A stretch of 64,000 bases of DNA, taken from Branchinecta lynchi (Eukaryota > Arthropoda > Branchiopoda > Anostraca > Branchinectidae). Shown one piece after another: positions 44,721 to 56,881 of this stretch. The stretch spans positions 18,432,030 to 18,496,029 of the forward strand of contig JAKZAP010000016.1 of NCBI GenBank assembly GCA_023053575.1, read 5' to 3'. Each line of letters begins with the position of its first letter. The first letter of the stretch is position 1. Made by a program: the position numbers and the translations under genes. The notes beneath the pieces were generated by a model. It did no database searches. It saw only the letters and a program-made list of their open reading frames with translations, and was not told where the DNA came from.

Positions 44721-45090
44721 CTCATAGAAAATATCTAAAGAAAAATAGATTATGAAAATAGATTTGGTAGTTGGAATCTGGATCCTTGATTGATTTTGGT
44801 TAATGTCGGCATTTGGCCTCGAGCCCTCTCTCTGCCAAAATGTTCTCTTTGTGTTATATGACGATCTCTTAGACTTTCAAATCGGATACTGATTATAGAA
44901 AATGCTCATAGAAAATATCTAAAGAAAAATAGAGTATGACTCAGTTTGGTAGTTGGAATCTGGATCCTGGATTGATTTTGGTTAATTTATGTGTAAATGT
45001 CGCCATTTGGCCTCGAGCCCTCTCTCTGCCAAAATGTTCTCTTTATGTTATATGACGATCTCTTAGACTTTCAAATCGGATACTGATTAC
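44721..45090. repeat. two-unit tandem duplication, period 184 bp
   Basis: Units begin 'ctcatagaaaatatctaaag' at 44721 and 44905 and run through 'gcctcgagccctctctctgc' to 'aatcggatactgatta'. Unit 2 has a small insertion ('ttatgtgtaaa'). A reverse fragment is at 13455-13500. Confidence 0.8.
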
Positions 45091-45339
45091 TGACAATATT
45101 ACTGATTTCCGACAGCTAGTATTTATTTTTATCTTTTTTACTCTTGTACTGCACTTATGCCGTAGGGCATTGCGTCATAAACTCGTTAATTCATTCATTA
45201 GGTCTGTCAATAGACAGAACTTGAACTTGAACTAAGGGTTCCACTAAAAAGGGTGGGATTCGAAAAATGTATGTCAAATAAGATTTCAACTTTACACATC
45301 AAGTCACAACAAGGTTTCCAGGCCGTTCCCTGCAGTATT

Positions 45340-45760
45340 CACTGTTCATGTTCCAGTATATAAAAATAAGTACTTCAAAACTAGGCTCTGCTTCGGACAG
45401 ATTACCCACGGCTTTACCTGAATTAAGCCGTTCTTTGACCCGTCGTTGACTTGTAGCAAAACACGGAACAATTTACAAAACCTGTTTTTCTGGCGACTTA
45501 GCTTCTCACAAGCAATCGTAAGGAGCATGATACCATCGACCGCAGGGAAACATGAAAAGTGTAACGATCAGTGGAGTGTCGTCAGTGGTGTTCCAGTATT
45601 TCAAAATATAATTCTTTAAAACTTGGCTCTGCTTTCATCTGATTACCCACGGCTTTACCTGAATTATGCCGTTTTTTCAAAAACACGGAAGAATTTACAA
45701 AACCTGTTTTTCTGGCGACTGGGCTTCTAGCAAGCAATCGTAGGGTAAATGTAGAGAAAC
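45340..45760 (-). repeat. duplicated block with shared minus-strand peptide
   Basis: Two copies (45348-45520, 45587-45745) share 'gattacccacggctttacctg', 'aatttacaaaacctg' and 'tttttctggcgact'. A third, older copy is at 59258-59450. Minus-strand translations share RKTGF followed by a Lys-rich part and KAEPSFK in two of the three. No known family recognised; it may be a decayed transposon coding segment. Confidence 0.55.
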
Positions 45761-46248
45761 ACGGAAAGTCCACAGACGTGTCGTCAGGGGGTCCAGAATA
45801 TACCCTGTGAAATTTGGGTTTCCGATATTATAAGTGTATGAAGTGATCCAGTGGGTTACACTTCTGTCTTGTACGTACTTCTTCTTATACATACGACAGG
45901 GTCTTTAATAATTTACTGTCTGCTTCTTTCTACTATACCTTGTATATGGTGGAATAACATTCCCATGAAAGCTCTGTTTCTATTACGGGCAAAAAGGTAA
46001 CGACAGTGGATCCTCCCATAAAGAAAAAAAGTTCTTCCCACAGATATGTTTAATTTCTCAAGCTTCATCTGAGTGAACTTTAGGTTCAGTTTCAATGATC
46101 AACACCTGTAACATTGGAATATTCTCCCCAACCCTCTACGTGCGGGGGAGGGGGGACAAGGATAGCGGCTTATTCCAACCAAACGAGGTATGACAAGACT
46201 TCTTTTGACTAATAGCATGGGAACCAGATAGGTACTTTTGCAGTTCGC
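45761..46248. other. intron, nothing recognised
   Basis: No supported feature. Confidence 0.4.
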
Positions 46249-46272
46249 GGGGGGGGGGGGGGGGGGGGGGGG
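46249..46272. repeat. G-run of 24
   Basis: Uninterrupted G tract in the intron, not accompanied by the poly-G MITE core or ends. Could form a quadruplex in the displaced strand during transcription. Confidence 0.8.
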
Positions 46273-46935
46273 CTCATCCCTCACTCTGATCTACCAGCGA
46301 GTGTGGTATTATTAGAAGGTAACAGGAAGGTAAGACTAGGAAGGGAGACTATCATTATGTCCCTGGAGGGTGCTTTCTACATTTTAATTCCGGGCCCAAG
46401 ATTTCTGTTTACGTTGCGGAGGATATGGATCCCTCCCCCCAGAAGTATACGCAAATGAACGGTGTCCATCCCTTTTTGCATATTTTATCCATCTAAAGAT
46501 TTTTAATCATTCTCTTTATACTTTCAACAGTTTAGAATTTTATTTTGTCAGCTGTCCTACTTCTAGGTAAGTAAACGGAACCGACGCATAATATCCATGC
46601 TACCGTTTGTCCGACCCAGCCAGTCTTATTTTTATTTCATTGCAACAATCCCAGGCGCATTGTTCCTTACAAAAGGTAACAAACTGTTTCTTACATACAT
46701 AATTTGAAACTCACAATATTTACAAAAAAAAACTTAAGACAACGATGAAGAAAACATAACATATAGCATGACTTATTTAAATAGTTGATCAAAATGGAAC
46801 AAAATCTCTCATGTCAACGACCAATCCAGCAGTAAAAACAGTATCCCCATAACTAGCCTTCATTTACAGCCATTCCTAAGAATTAACTCCCCAATACAGG
46901 ACAATTATAATTGTAGAAACTCCCTTTATTTTACA
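46273..46935. other. intron, nothing recognised
   Basis: No supported feature. Confidence 0.4.
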
Positions 46936-46939
46936 AAAG

Positions 46940-47035
46940 CTCATGTTTCTACCTACAGCCTGAAGAAGACCCGCCAAGAAGAGCCGAAATATCACAGACA
47001 TCAAATCTCTGGGGACTAATCGTTTAGCACCACCA
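46940..47035 (+). mobile_element. decayed hammerhead-type element
   Basis: 'ctacagcctgaagaagac', 'cgccaagaagagccgaaata' keep CTGAAGA and GAAA, but stem II has lost several pairs. The other arm is missing. Confidence 0.45.
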
Positions 47036-48589
47036 TGCTTTTATTTCGTTCCAACAACCATTGTCGCACGATCTTTACATAAAATTGAATAATTCAGTAA
47101 TAGTTTCAGAAAATGAATATTTAGGGTCCATTAGATCGGAGAATGATCTATTGAACAAATAATAATTATTAAAGTATTTTTCTAGACGTAACCTACGAGT
47201 ACCATTGATAAGTTCGGATACGTTTGTGATTATCCATCTTTCCTGTAGCCTACTCTCTTCCAGTTCTTGCCGTATACTTATTTTTCCTATCCGACAAAGG
47301 TAGCCCTCCTTAAACGCTAGATGACACTGTTGTCGTCGATGCGCTAACGACAATACTCACAAGATGGTGTAATCGAACCTAAAGACAAGTACAGAAAATG
47401 GATGCAAAGTTAAGACAGACACGTTGATTACTTTGGGACTCTCGCATCATCAGAATGAAATTTATATGCACCTTATGTACTGATTTTCTACATGCTTGTG
47501 TACTCGTTAAAGCTAACTGAAAAGATGAATTCAGTCTGACAAAGAATTCCCCGTTGTTCGAGTTTATCCATGTCTCAAATTTGCAGGAAACTCCCGAAAT
47601 TCTCAACTGAATCTCCCAGCAGAAAAACAAGGTCATTAGTCTTCATGTTTCCCCAGGACCATTAGAGGCCATCTGCATCAAGGAAATGAAAGCGAAGTTG
47701 CTTTGATTCAGAGAAGAAGCTTTTCATCTCTTTCAAAAGGAAAGTTAGGCAAAAACGACTAAAGGGGAAGGCATGGAAATAAATTTAATCCCGACATCAA
47801 AGCGAGAGGGCAAAAAAGGGAAGCAGTGTGTCCTAGAGACAATTTTTTTTTTTTTTTTTTTTTTAATTTGTGACCCGCTTTTTGTACAACAGCGGAGTAT
47901 AATGAAAATACACAAAATAAAATACACATATTAAAACACTAAACAAAACAATGTACATAAACATGACCACATTATATTCATATAGTTTAAAAACACACTA
48001 AATAGACTTACACAATTTTAGACAGGGACAAGCACATTAATTGGGTAATGTGATCCCATGAGGTCCTTTTCAGGATTCATTAAATCACGGAATAATTTCA
48101 GATGATTATCTTAAATATAGATTTTCGACGATATGAAGAGCTCTTAGTAATTCACAAGTGCCTTCAGTTGCTTAGTATAATGTAAGATAATTAGAGTAAA
48201 TATAGATTTTCGACGATATCAAGAGCCTATAATATATGCTGTATAGTTAAAAGCGTTATAGTATATTAACAGTGACAAGCTTCTGGCTTGCATTTTTCTT
48301 AATAGAAATAATGATAAATGGGTATATATTACAATATGCTATTCACGAATCCCTTCCATTGCTTATTTAAAGAGGACCTCATAAATTATTTGGTTGTTTT
48401 ATTGCTCATCAGCTTTCAGATTAGTTCATGAAAAAAGTACCAATGCTCTTCTAAAAGTGGAAACGACCACCTGTTATTCTGGCAAATATATAAAAAAAAA
48501 AAAAAAATTCTATCATCTTGATCAGTTAAACGAAACGACTTTCTTCACCAGCCATTCTTTTATAATAATACCCTACCTTAAACAATTTA
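47036..48589. other. intron spacer, poly-T and LINE tail
   Basis: Poly-T at 47843-47864 is followed by 'tttgtgacccgctttttg' and 'cagcggagtat', a minus-strand LINE 3' end. Two diverged copies of 'atatagattttcgacgatat' lie at 48117 and 48201. No exon seen. Confidence 0.4.
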
Positions 48590-48722
48590 TTACTCTATAC
48601 TTCATACTTTCTTATACTTTTTTTCATTCTATACTATTCTATACCTTTCGTCTTACTGTTCTTTTATACATTTTTATACTTCTTTTCTTTCTTTTACATT
48701 CTATACTTTTTTTTTTTCATGA
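48590..48722. repeat. TATACTTT-type low-complexity tract
   Basis: Pyrimidine-rich repetition of 'ttctatact', 'tatactttt' and similar strings. The long Phe/Leu-rich frame across it is not a gene. Confidence 0.6.
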
Positions 48723-49392
48723 ATTGGGATTCCTATGAGGGTTTCTTTCAGAATCCAGTCGGTTAAAGAATAATTTCCGAAATTTAGATTAAATATTTTA
48801 AGTGAAGCTAGACTTCAGGCACAGACAAAGTATTTTTTTTTCCATTTTTGTTTGTTTTCTATTTGGCTAACAAATATATCGACGGTGTTTTTCCTAAAAG
48901 TGATAAGCGATATTTTTTACGAATTTGAGTTATTAGTGGTGTATCTGATGGAATTGATGGATGGGTTTCAGTGATGGATTTCAGTTGCCATTTGGTGGCG
49001 TTTCGTGTCCGAAGGTTTGAAAAATGTTGCTTATCACCTCTTCAAAAAACACCTTCGATACTATTATTATATCCAAAGCATTAACTATTTTCTTAGGCAG
49101 GAAGGATAAAATTCGAAAAAAGAGCATCAGGAGACTCAATTTGATCCACAAAGTAATTTTTTATTTATGCGCCAAAAAACACCACGATTACACAATCATT
49201 TACAAATTCTTTGAAGCATGAAAGGACACAGATGGCCAAAAAACTAAACGTGACGCAAGCGATGAGCTAAGCGAACGTGTCATGTATTTAGCTATTCTTA
49301 AAAAGCAAAAAGCTTTTTTTAGTTTTTTTATCCGGGCACACACGCCAGAGTAAGAACACGAACCCAATATAAGTTTAACCATTCCCGAGCTT

Positions 49393-49497
49393 AAAGTTGT
49401 CAAGCTTAAACCTGGACATACTAATCCTAGTCCAGTCTTCAGCTTCTAGCTTAAACCTGGAAATACTAGTCCTAGTCCAGTCTTCAGCATCTGCTTG
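49393..49497. repeat. 52-bp tandem duplication
   Basis: 'agcttaaacctgganatact' and 'cctagtccagtcttcagc' occur twice in a row. Confidence 0.7.
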
Positions 49498-49914
49498 ACA
49501 TAAGCCTATGCTCTCGTTTGCGTCACCATTATTTTAAGCCAACATTCAGACTTGAATATTTCTGTCGTTCATTCGAGCAAGAATAGAAATACAAATGAGA
49601 GAAGACATTGTAAATATTCTTAAGGACGAACTTCTTACATCCTGATGTTAATGATTAACGGATTGCTATTCAGTGATGGTTCACTATTCTCATGAAAGGA
49701 AATTAAGAATCCCGGCCGTCACGGCAGCTCATCCAGGTAGTTACACAAACGGTTAAGCCGTTTGTGAGCAGCGGCTTGAAGGAAGTGGAATGTCTGTTCG
49801 TTTTGTTAATGTTTACGGAGCTTTCGTTGAAGGAAAGGGTTGCTGGGACACTATTTACGCGGCGTATTTTAAACTAAAAAGCCAACTTATGCTTGTATCA
49901 TTTAACTGACTACA
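49498..49914. other. intron, nothing recognised
   Basis: No supported feature. Confidence 0.4.
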
Positions 49915-50370
49915 CTGGATTATTTGGGTTCTGCTGAGGGACTTTTTGATTTCCACTATTTTCAATCAATCAATCAATCACGTTTATTCCGAATAGCTAA
50001 AAGCTAGAAAAGGAATACAAATTTACAAAATGCACAGACACACAAGAAACAATTTAACTAATACACTTACAAGAAATTACCAGATATAAATGATGGAATG
50101 AACTACGTAAACATTGAGTAGAAGAATTAGCGGGATTTGGGGAAAACTTATAGCCAGTATTCCTCTCGGACCGACGCACGGAAGACGGGAGGGGAGGGGG
50201 GAATAGATGGGTCATCTGGGGACAACACGTTATCTTAGCTCCAGATTTGTTTGAAAGAGTATTTTTGCTCTAGTAGTGATGTTCAGAACCGCCCCCACAA
50301 CGCAAATTCTAGCATGACGCGGAAAATTTGAATCTGAGCACAAATGCGACTCTTCAGAGGTCAGTGGCGA
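49915..50370. repeat. dispersed repeat interrupted by a LINE tail
   Basis: Outer parts match 26701-26865. Between 'ttccactatt' and 'gctctagtag' lies an insert of about 300 bp (49963-50266) that begins (TCAA)n, the minus-strand tail of a LINE ('cgtttattccgaatagc'). The strings ATTTT at both edges may be a target duplication. Confidence 0.6.
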
Positions 50371-51560
50371 GCTTGGTGAAGATTACTTGATGCCAGAACA
50401 CAAAGTCTGGTAAATCCTTTTCGTCAAGCATACAACACAGTTACAAGCGCACAGAGGTACCACAAATCAGACAGGGAAAGTCCATTATTCGAAAATCGAT
50501 TATTCGTGAATAGCGGAGCAACCAAGTAACGCACTTTCTTCGCGTCTTCAAACCTATTTAAGTGGATATATGATGGTAACTAGATTGTCCTATCCCAGTC
50601 CTTTCGGTTAAACTTTAAGGCCCCTCAAGTACAGCAGGTCCGAAAGTTTACTATCAAAGAAATGTTACGACTTCACAAGCTGTGACTGAACGGAGTAGGC
50701 ATACGCCTTTCCGTAAACCCGGCATTTTTGAAAGGTGTCTTCCGAAATGGGTTCTAAACGTCGGCCTGATTTACAGTGCGAAAACCTGATGTCTAGAAAC
50801 AAGAATTTCGGGTTTGGTAGTCTTAGAACCCATACATTACGTCTGTGTATATGAGACAAATCTTTTCTGTGTTTCACACACTTGAGACTCCAACGAAATA
50901 GATACTGAGCCGGAATATTTCAAATACATTAAGCCTACTTCGAATATTTCCATGTTCAAGCGCTCGCATTGGCTCTTACGACTAGAAACCTTTATGGCCC
51001 AAGCCAATCACTCGCTGGTGCTCTACATAATCACAAATTTTGACAGTGACAAATGTGGAGGGCTTTGAAGGCAGAAGGACTAGAGTTGATTTCTTGTGAC
51101 AGAGCCTGGATCAAAACAAGTTTTGTTTTTGCTAAATTACTCCCAACAATTACACGGGTACAAAGTCGAACGGCCGAATACACACACATATAAATACCCC
51201 TTTCTCTACTTTTCTACTGCAAAGCCAAAGCCGGCAGCAGATGACACCCTTGCCGTTCAGGCCCCTTCAGATACTCAATACACACAACTACTGAAAAAAA
51301 ATCCAAAAAGCAAATAAATGAAACAAAATCTATTTTGATATCTAAATGCATGATCATATAATGTCAAAGGCAAGGTTGGCAAAAATCATCCTTCAAAACA
51401 TGGAGGAGGAAGTTTAACTGCATCAATAGACGTCAGTATCTTCCTTGAAACAATGTTCTTGTTGGGGGTTTATACATGTAAGACAACATGTTTTATACAG
51501 GCGAAAACCTTATTATTGCGATTATATTATTATTATTACGTAATCTGTGTTTTCCCTTTG
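50371..51560. other. intron, nothing recognised
   Basis: No supported exon or repeat. Confidence 0.4.
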
Positions 51561-52292
51561 TTAAAGGACACCTGAACAATGAAACCATACTTGAACACAC
51601 CATGGAGAATGCATTTACAGAACATGGCCACGGAGAGCATTCTTCTTCTGAGCTTGATATTTCAAAATAGGGATGTTCGTTTCTGGGGGTTTGCACATGC
51701 AGACTCCAAGACAAAAAGCGCAATTCATTCAAATCTTGTACAGCGCTGGCCAAATCGTATTGGAATTTCTTCAAGATAGACGTTAGGGCTTAACTGGTTA
51801 AAAAATATTCCAGAAGAAGGGTTGATTGGAGACATTTGTTCATTTCTAGAATTTTTCGGTACTGAAATAAGGACAGATGCAAAATGGAGGAAAAATCATA
51901 GCTTGGAAACACATAAGCGTATTCTCGCCATTCCCCGAGGACTCCACTTGAGGAGTCCCCGCGTTTTTGTTTGTCCCAGGGACTGACTCCCCGTATTCTC
52001 GCGAGTCCCCACGGGCGGGTTATCATCACCATTGTCAAAAAGGACTCCCTTTCAGATTCGGAGGGGAATCAATTTCTGCTGGAGTGGATCCAGACTAATT
52101 TCGTCAACTGCATATTTTATTTTCTAACAAAATCTATTTTCTGTACTTGGAGTCCGCGTGGAGTGACTCCCTCTATTCTCGTCGTTCCCTTCGATTCCCC
52201 GAGGAGTCCTTGGGGAACGGCGAGAATACGCCTTTCGTATTTGGATTGGGTTTTCTGCAGGCAATGTTAACGGAAGTTTAGGTGTCCTTTAA
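51561..52292. mobile_element. TTAAAGGACACCT-ended element with nested MITE
   Basis: Ends TTAAAGGACACCTGAA and the reverse TTAGGTGTCCTTTAA. Segments 51702-51910 and 52235-52292 match 61938-62224, which lacks the insert at 51915-52234. The minus strand contains AVQDLNELRFLSW in both copies, but no known protein family is evident. Confidence 0.7.
51915..52234. mobile_element. nested inverted-repeat MITE
   Basis: A 320-bp element with ends AAGCGTATTCTCGCC and GGCGAGAATACGCCTT and long arms rich in GAGTCCC/GGGACTC. Absent from the paralogous block at about 62128-62134. The target duplication is not clear. Confidence 0.75.
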
Positions 52293-52627
52293 GTATATGT
52301 AACAAATGAATGCTCCATCACATGCGACCAAGGATGCTTGTATCATATTCTAATGATCGTCAATAAAAAATTTGAGGTTTTAAAGTCGCTGAACTAGTTT
52401 TGAATGTTGAAACATCGGAGAAGAGAAAGTTCTTACAGTAGGCGATGCCCTTATCTTTCGAACGACAAACAACTGATACATAAGTACAGATAACAATTCA
52501 ACGAAAATAATATATTTTCTAACTGCAGGCGGATTTATCGTAAAATATCCAGTGTCTCAATGTTTTTGTGACGATTTTTTTTCATATCTCAAAAAGAGAA
52601 TACTCACGACGCAAAATTCGCGTCTCC

Positions 52628-53155
52628 AGTTCAGCGCTTCAAGTGAACTAGTTTCTGTTAATCCTCCATTGCCTAAACTTCAACGCTTGTTTAGACATAG
52701 GTTGCGTTCCAGAACTAAACGATTGTTAATAAATTGTTTAACTTTTAGCGTTCAAGGTTTCTGATTTCGAAATATAAGCTCCGCACACTACAATTTACGT
52801 TCCAGAGCTTAACGATTGTTAACTATTTTGTAACTATCGTTGGTGAGCATCGTGGCGAAAAGTTAACAGTTGTAGAATTGGAAAAAGTTAACGATCGTTG
52901 AAGCTGCAGTTAGCTCCACCCCGAAGTAAAGTTAACGATTGTTAACAATTGTTAAGTTTCTGGAACGCAATCATAGTAAAATTTCAGATTAGTGGGTAAC
53001 TTTTAGTTTCTACTGCTGAAGCATATCCATTTCCTGGGAAGCCGATTGCAGATTTTTACTTATCAGCCTATGTATCTATTTCACTATGTCTTACAAAAGT
53101 GCTGATGGCGAAGCATATAATAATTTACAAAAAACTAGTCTACTTAGAAGCGCTA
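52628..53155. mobile_element. CTAGTTTCTG inverted-repeat element, occupied copy
   Basis: Ends 'gttcagcgcttcaagtga' and 'actagtctacttagaagcgc' match the element at 44104-44373. It is about twice as long because another MITE is inserted in it. Confidence 0.7.
52701..52971. mobile_element. nested MITE, GTTGCGTTCCAG ends, CATAG TSD
   Basis: A 271-bp element with ends GTTGCGTTCCAGAACT and GTTTCTGGAACGCAAT, and repeated TTAACGATTGTTAA blocks inside. It interrupts 'tagacatag' of the host element, which is intact at 44167-44175; CATAG appears on both sides (52696-52700 and 52972-52976). Confidence 0.82.
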
Positions 53156-54424
53156 TGTATGGCGGATTCACTTCTTTATTCCAACACTAGAAAAGGAAAG
53201 TATTTCAAGAATAGGCTCGATCGGGGACGAACAAAAATTCCTAAGAGTAGGCTACCAAGGCTGTGAAACAGCTATTTCTTATCCAGTCTTGACCAAAGTC
53301 AAGCTTAAGACTTAACTATAATAAAAATTAGGAAGAAAACCCCCGTCAAGCAATCTGTTTTCCAGACTATGCTGTAAAAAAATGATCTAAATATTTACTA
53401 ATATTCAAATTCGTTGAAACTTAGTTTGTTTCTCGAGTGAATTTCAAGTTTCTTTTACTTCCAGATTCGCTGTGATGAGTAAGGGATTAAAAAAAAAGAA
53501 CAGATGTTGACTTTCCCTCGGAATATACAACAATTTTACGTCGGCAATTGACCGTAATGGTGTCATAAAGCTGCAATAATTTATTCAGGGAAATTCGTTG
53601 AGCTCAGGGACAACTTTGTTTTTACCTCTGTTTGGATTTTTCCAGAAGTAGTCTACGAGGCTTGAATATCGATTCATGTATTTTTAAATTCAATTAAAAA
53701 CTATTTCAATTTATGTTTGTCACTGTTAATTAGTCCCTTTATAAACTCCGTATTTACGGAAAAGCTCCTCACTTCCTTTTTGTTCGCATCAGCAGACAGA
53801 TCGCTCCTTTTTGAGTTATCGCTAACTTAATATTCTCCCCACGGTTCTCAAAATGATAATAGCTGGGAAAATCTTACGTAATTTTGCTAAGACTGCAGAA
53901 AAACATGGTTTGTTGTTACCGACCATAATTTAGTAGGAAGAAGAACAAGGCGCATTTATCTCTGAGTATTCTTTAGCTAAAAATCGACTTCCGGAGGCGA
54001 TTAAGGAACCAGTTTATTTTTAAGATGAATATTGCCCTTGGAAATTAAATTTAGTTTGGAAGGGGCTGTAGGAAAGCCAGATTGCACCTGGGTGACATGT
54101 ACCAAAACTAAAAACATTAAATTGGTGAAAATCAGTTAAGAATTTGAAAGCTGAAATATTAAAAATTAGGCAAAACGAACTGGTCAGCCAAGATTTTCTG
54201 GTTTTGCCAACTCACATGTTTTTTGATAGCGGGTTCCTTTCGTTTAAGTTGAGTACTGATGAGTGAGAGAGATTGGATTTCTTCTTTATTTTCTTCTTTT
54301 TTTTTCTTTATATAGGTAAGTAGTTATGTGGACTTTCGCGCGAATACAAACCCTCATAGGCTTTTTCTCCAGCGCGAAAGTGTTGTTTTTTATATATTTA
54401 TTTGTGAATGCTGAAAATAAAACT
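53156..54424. other. intron, nothing recognised
   Basis: No exon-like segment. A LINE-type ending 'aataaaacttgaacttgaac' lies at 54414-54436. Confidence 0.4.
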
Positions 54425-54560
54425 TGAACTTGAACTTTAGCTTCAGGCTGGCGAGGATCCTTGCCAAGAAGGGCCGAAATACCGCTGGATAAAATCATAG
54501 CTGACTGATTTTTGCGTCATTATTGCAAGATTCGCATTCAGCTTGGGCTAAAGGAGTATT
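54425..54560 (+). mobile_element. hammerhead-type element, mutated core
   Basis: Reads CTGGCGA instead of CTGANGA, with an otherwise good stem II, GAAATACC and GCTGG; tail 'cattcagcttgggctaaagg'. Follows a LINE (CTTGAA)n tail directly. Confidence 0.6.
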
Positions 54561-54646
54561 TAATTTAAAATCTCAAGAAACGACAAAATCTTCAAACTTT
54601 ACGAGCGTTCTGGATTCCGAAAACTCAATATATAGAATGAGCCAGG

Positions 54647-54816
54647 CAAGGTCGATCCAGGCGGGGGGGGGGGGGGTTAGGGGGTTGACCCCCCCAAAAA
54701 CATACAAAAATAATCATTTCTGTAGGCTTTTCCCTCTGATCTATGTGTTTTTTGTACTTTTTTGTCTGACCAGCAGGCCCCCCCCCCCCCGAAGTAAATT
54801 CCTGGATACGGGCCTG
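54647..54816 (-). mobile_element. poly-G hAT-like MITE, copy in Ubx intron
   Basis: A 170-bp copy, ends CAAGGTCGATCC and GGATACGGGCCTG, flanked by the exact 8-bp repeat GAGCCAGG (54639-54646 and 54817-54824). Confidence 0.88.
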
Positions 54817-55044
54817 GAGCCAGGGTATCGCGCAAGTGGAAGGCCAGCCTGATTTCATAATTTTGTTATATTTAAGTATCGGATGTTTAAGTTTTACGTG
54901 AAGATGAAATAGCCCGCGTCTATCTAGCGATTGTGGTGGGTATGAAACAATGCTGCAACTCAGTGAACCCAGTTCACCTCTCTTCTCAGTGCTGTAATTT
55001 TTTGTTAAGTAAAATTAAAAATTAAGAGAACTTGAACATGAACT

Positions 55045-55115
55045 TGCTCACAAGCTCCTCAATGGTAGAGTGCTGGCAACAAGAGCCGAAGGCCGTGGTG
55101 TCAAATCTTCAGTTA
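55045..55115 (+). pseudogene. tRNA-like relic
   Basis: 'gctcctcaatggtagagtgc' resembles a tRNA D-arm/A box and 'gtggtgtcaaatcttcagtt' a decayed B box, in the spacing of a tRNA. It shares GCCGAAGG with the better sequence at 62919. Stems do not close properly. Confidence 0.3.
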
Positions 55116-55189
55116 TCAAATTTGTGTCTTTAGTTCATGACTTAAAATAATGCAACCACAAATACTAGAACCCCATTTCCTATTTGTTG

Positions 55190-55300
55190 ATCTTTATTAT
55201 AATACCAGTCAGCATCAGGGCGGCTGAGCATCTCTTAGAGTTTAAAAGAAAATTAAAAAAATATTTAAGAAAAGATGGTTGAGAAATGTAATTATTTGTT
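55190..55300 (+). pseudogene. CR1-like LINE C-terminal scrap
   Basis: Reads AEHLLEFKRKLKKYLRKDG and a stop at about 55280, the pattern of a CR1/L2-type ORF2 end ('FK..LK.YL'). Very short and 5'-truncated. Confidence 0.4.
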
Positions 55301-55351
55301 AGGAGGTAGGGGGTGGTAGGGAGGTCTGGTTGGTAGGGAGGAACGAATATT

Positions 55352-55468
55352 CTTTGAGCCCAAGCTGACTTTGAAACATTTATTCAAACAATGTTTACAA
55401 CGGATACGTCAGCTATGATTCTTCATCAGCGATATTTCGGCCTTTCTTGGCAAGGGTCCTCGTCAGGG
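55352..55468 (-). mobile_element. hammerhead-type element, subfamily B, cut at the core
   Basis: On the minus strand CTGACGA, stem II, GAAATATC and GCTGATG are intact, but the element begins exactly at the core, so the 5' strand of stem I is missing (replaced by 'cctcc'). Tail and inverted end (AACATTGTTTGAATAAATG) are present. Confidence 0.65.
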
Positions 55469-56705
<1,237 letters not shown>

Positions 56706-56797
56706 CTGCGGGTTGTTAACTGATGTTTTCCAAAGATTTTTAAGTAAGTACATCGTTTATATTTTGAGGCCCACACGAAGTTGTTTGTTAGAAGAAT

Positions 56798-56881
56798 TTC
56801 AGTTAACGAACCCGGTTCCTACTCTGGAATTAGTCAGACTTCAGTCAACGAACCCGGTTCCTACTCTGGACTTAGGCCTAC
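56798..56881. repeat. 42-bp tandem duplication in the 3' UTR
   Basis: 'ttcagtnaacgaacccgg' and 'ttcctactctgga' occur at 56798 and 56840. Confidence 0.85.

Noticed and set aside
48394..48738. 114-codon frame rich in Phe and Leu
   Set aside because: Lies over a TATACTTT low-complexity tract and a poly-A run.
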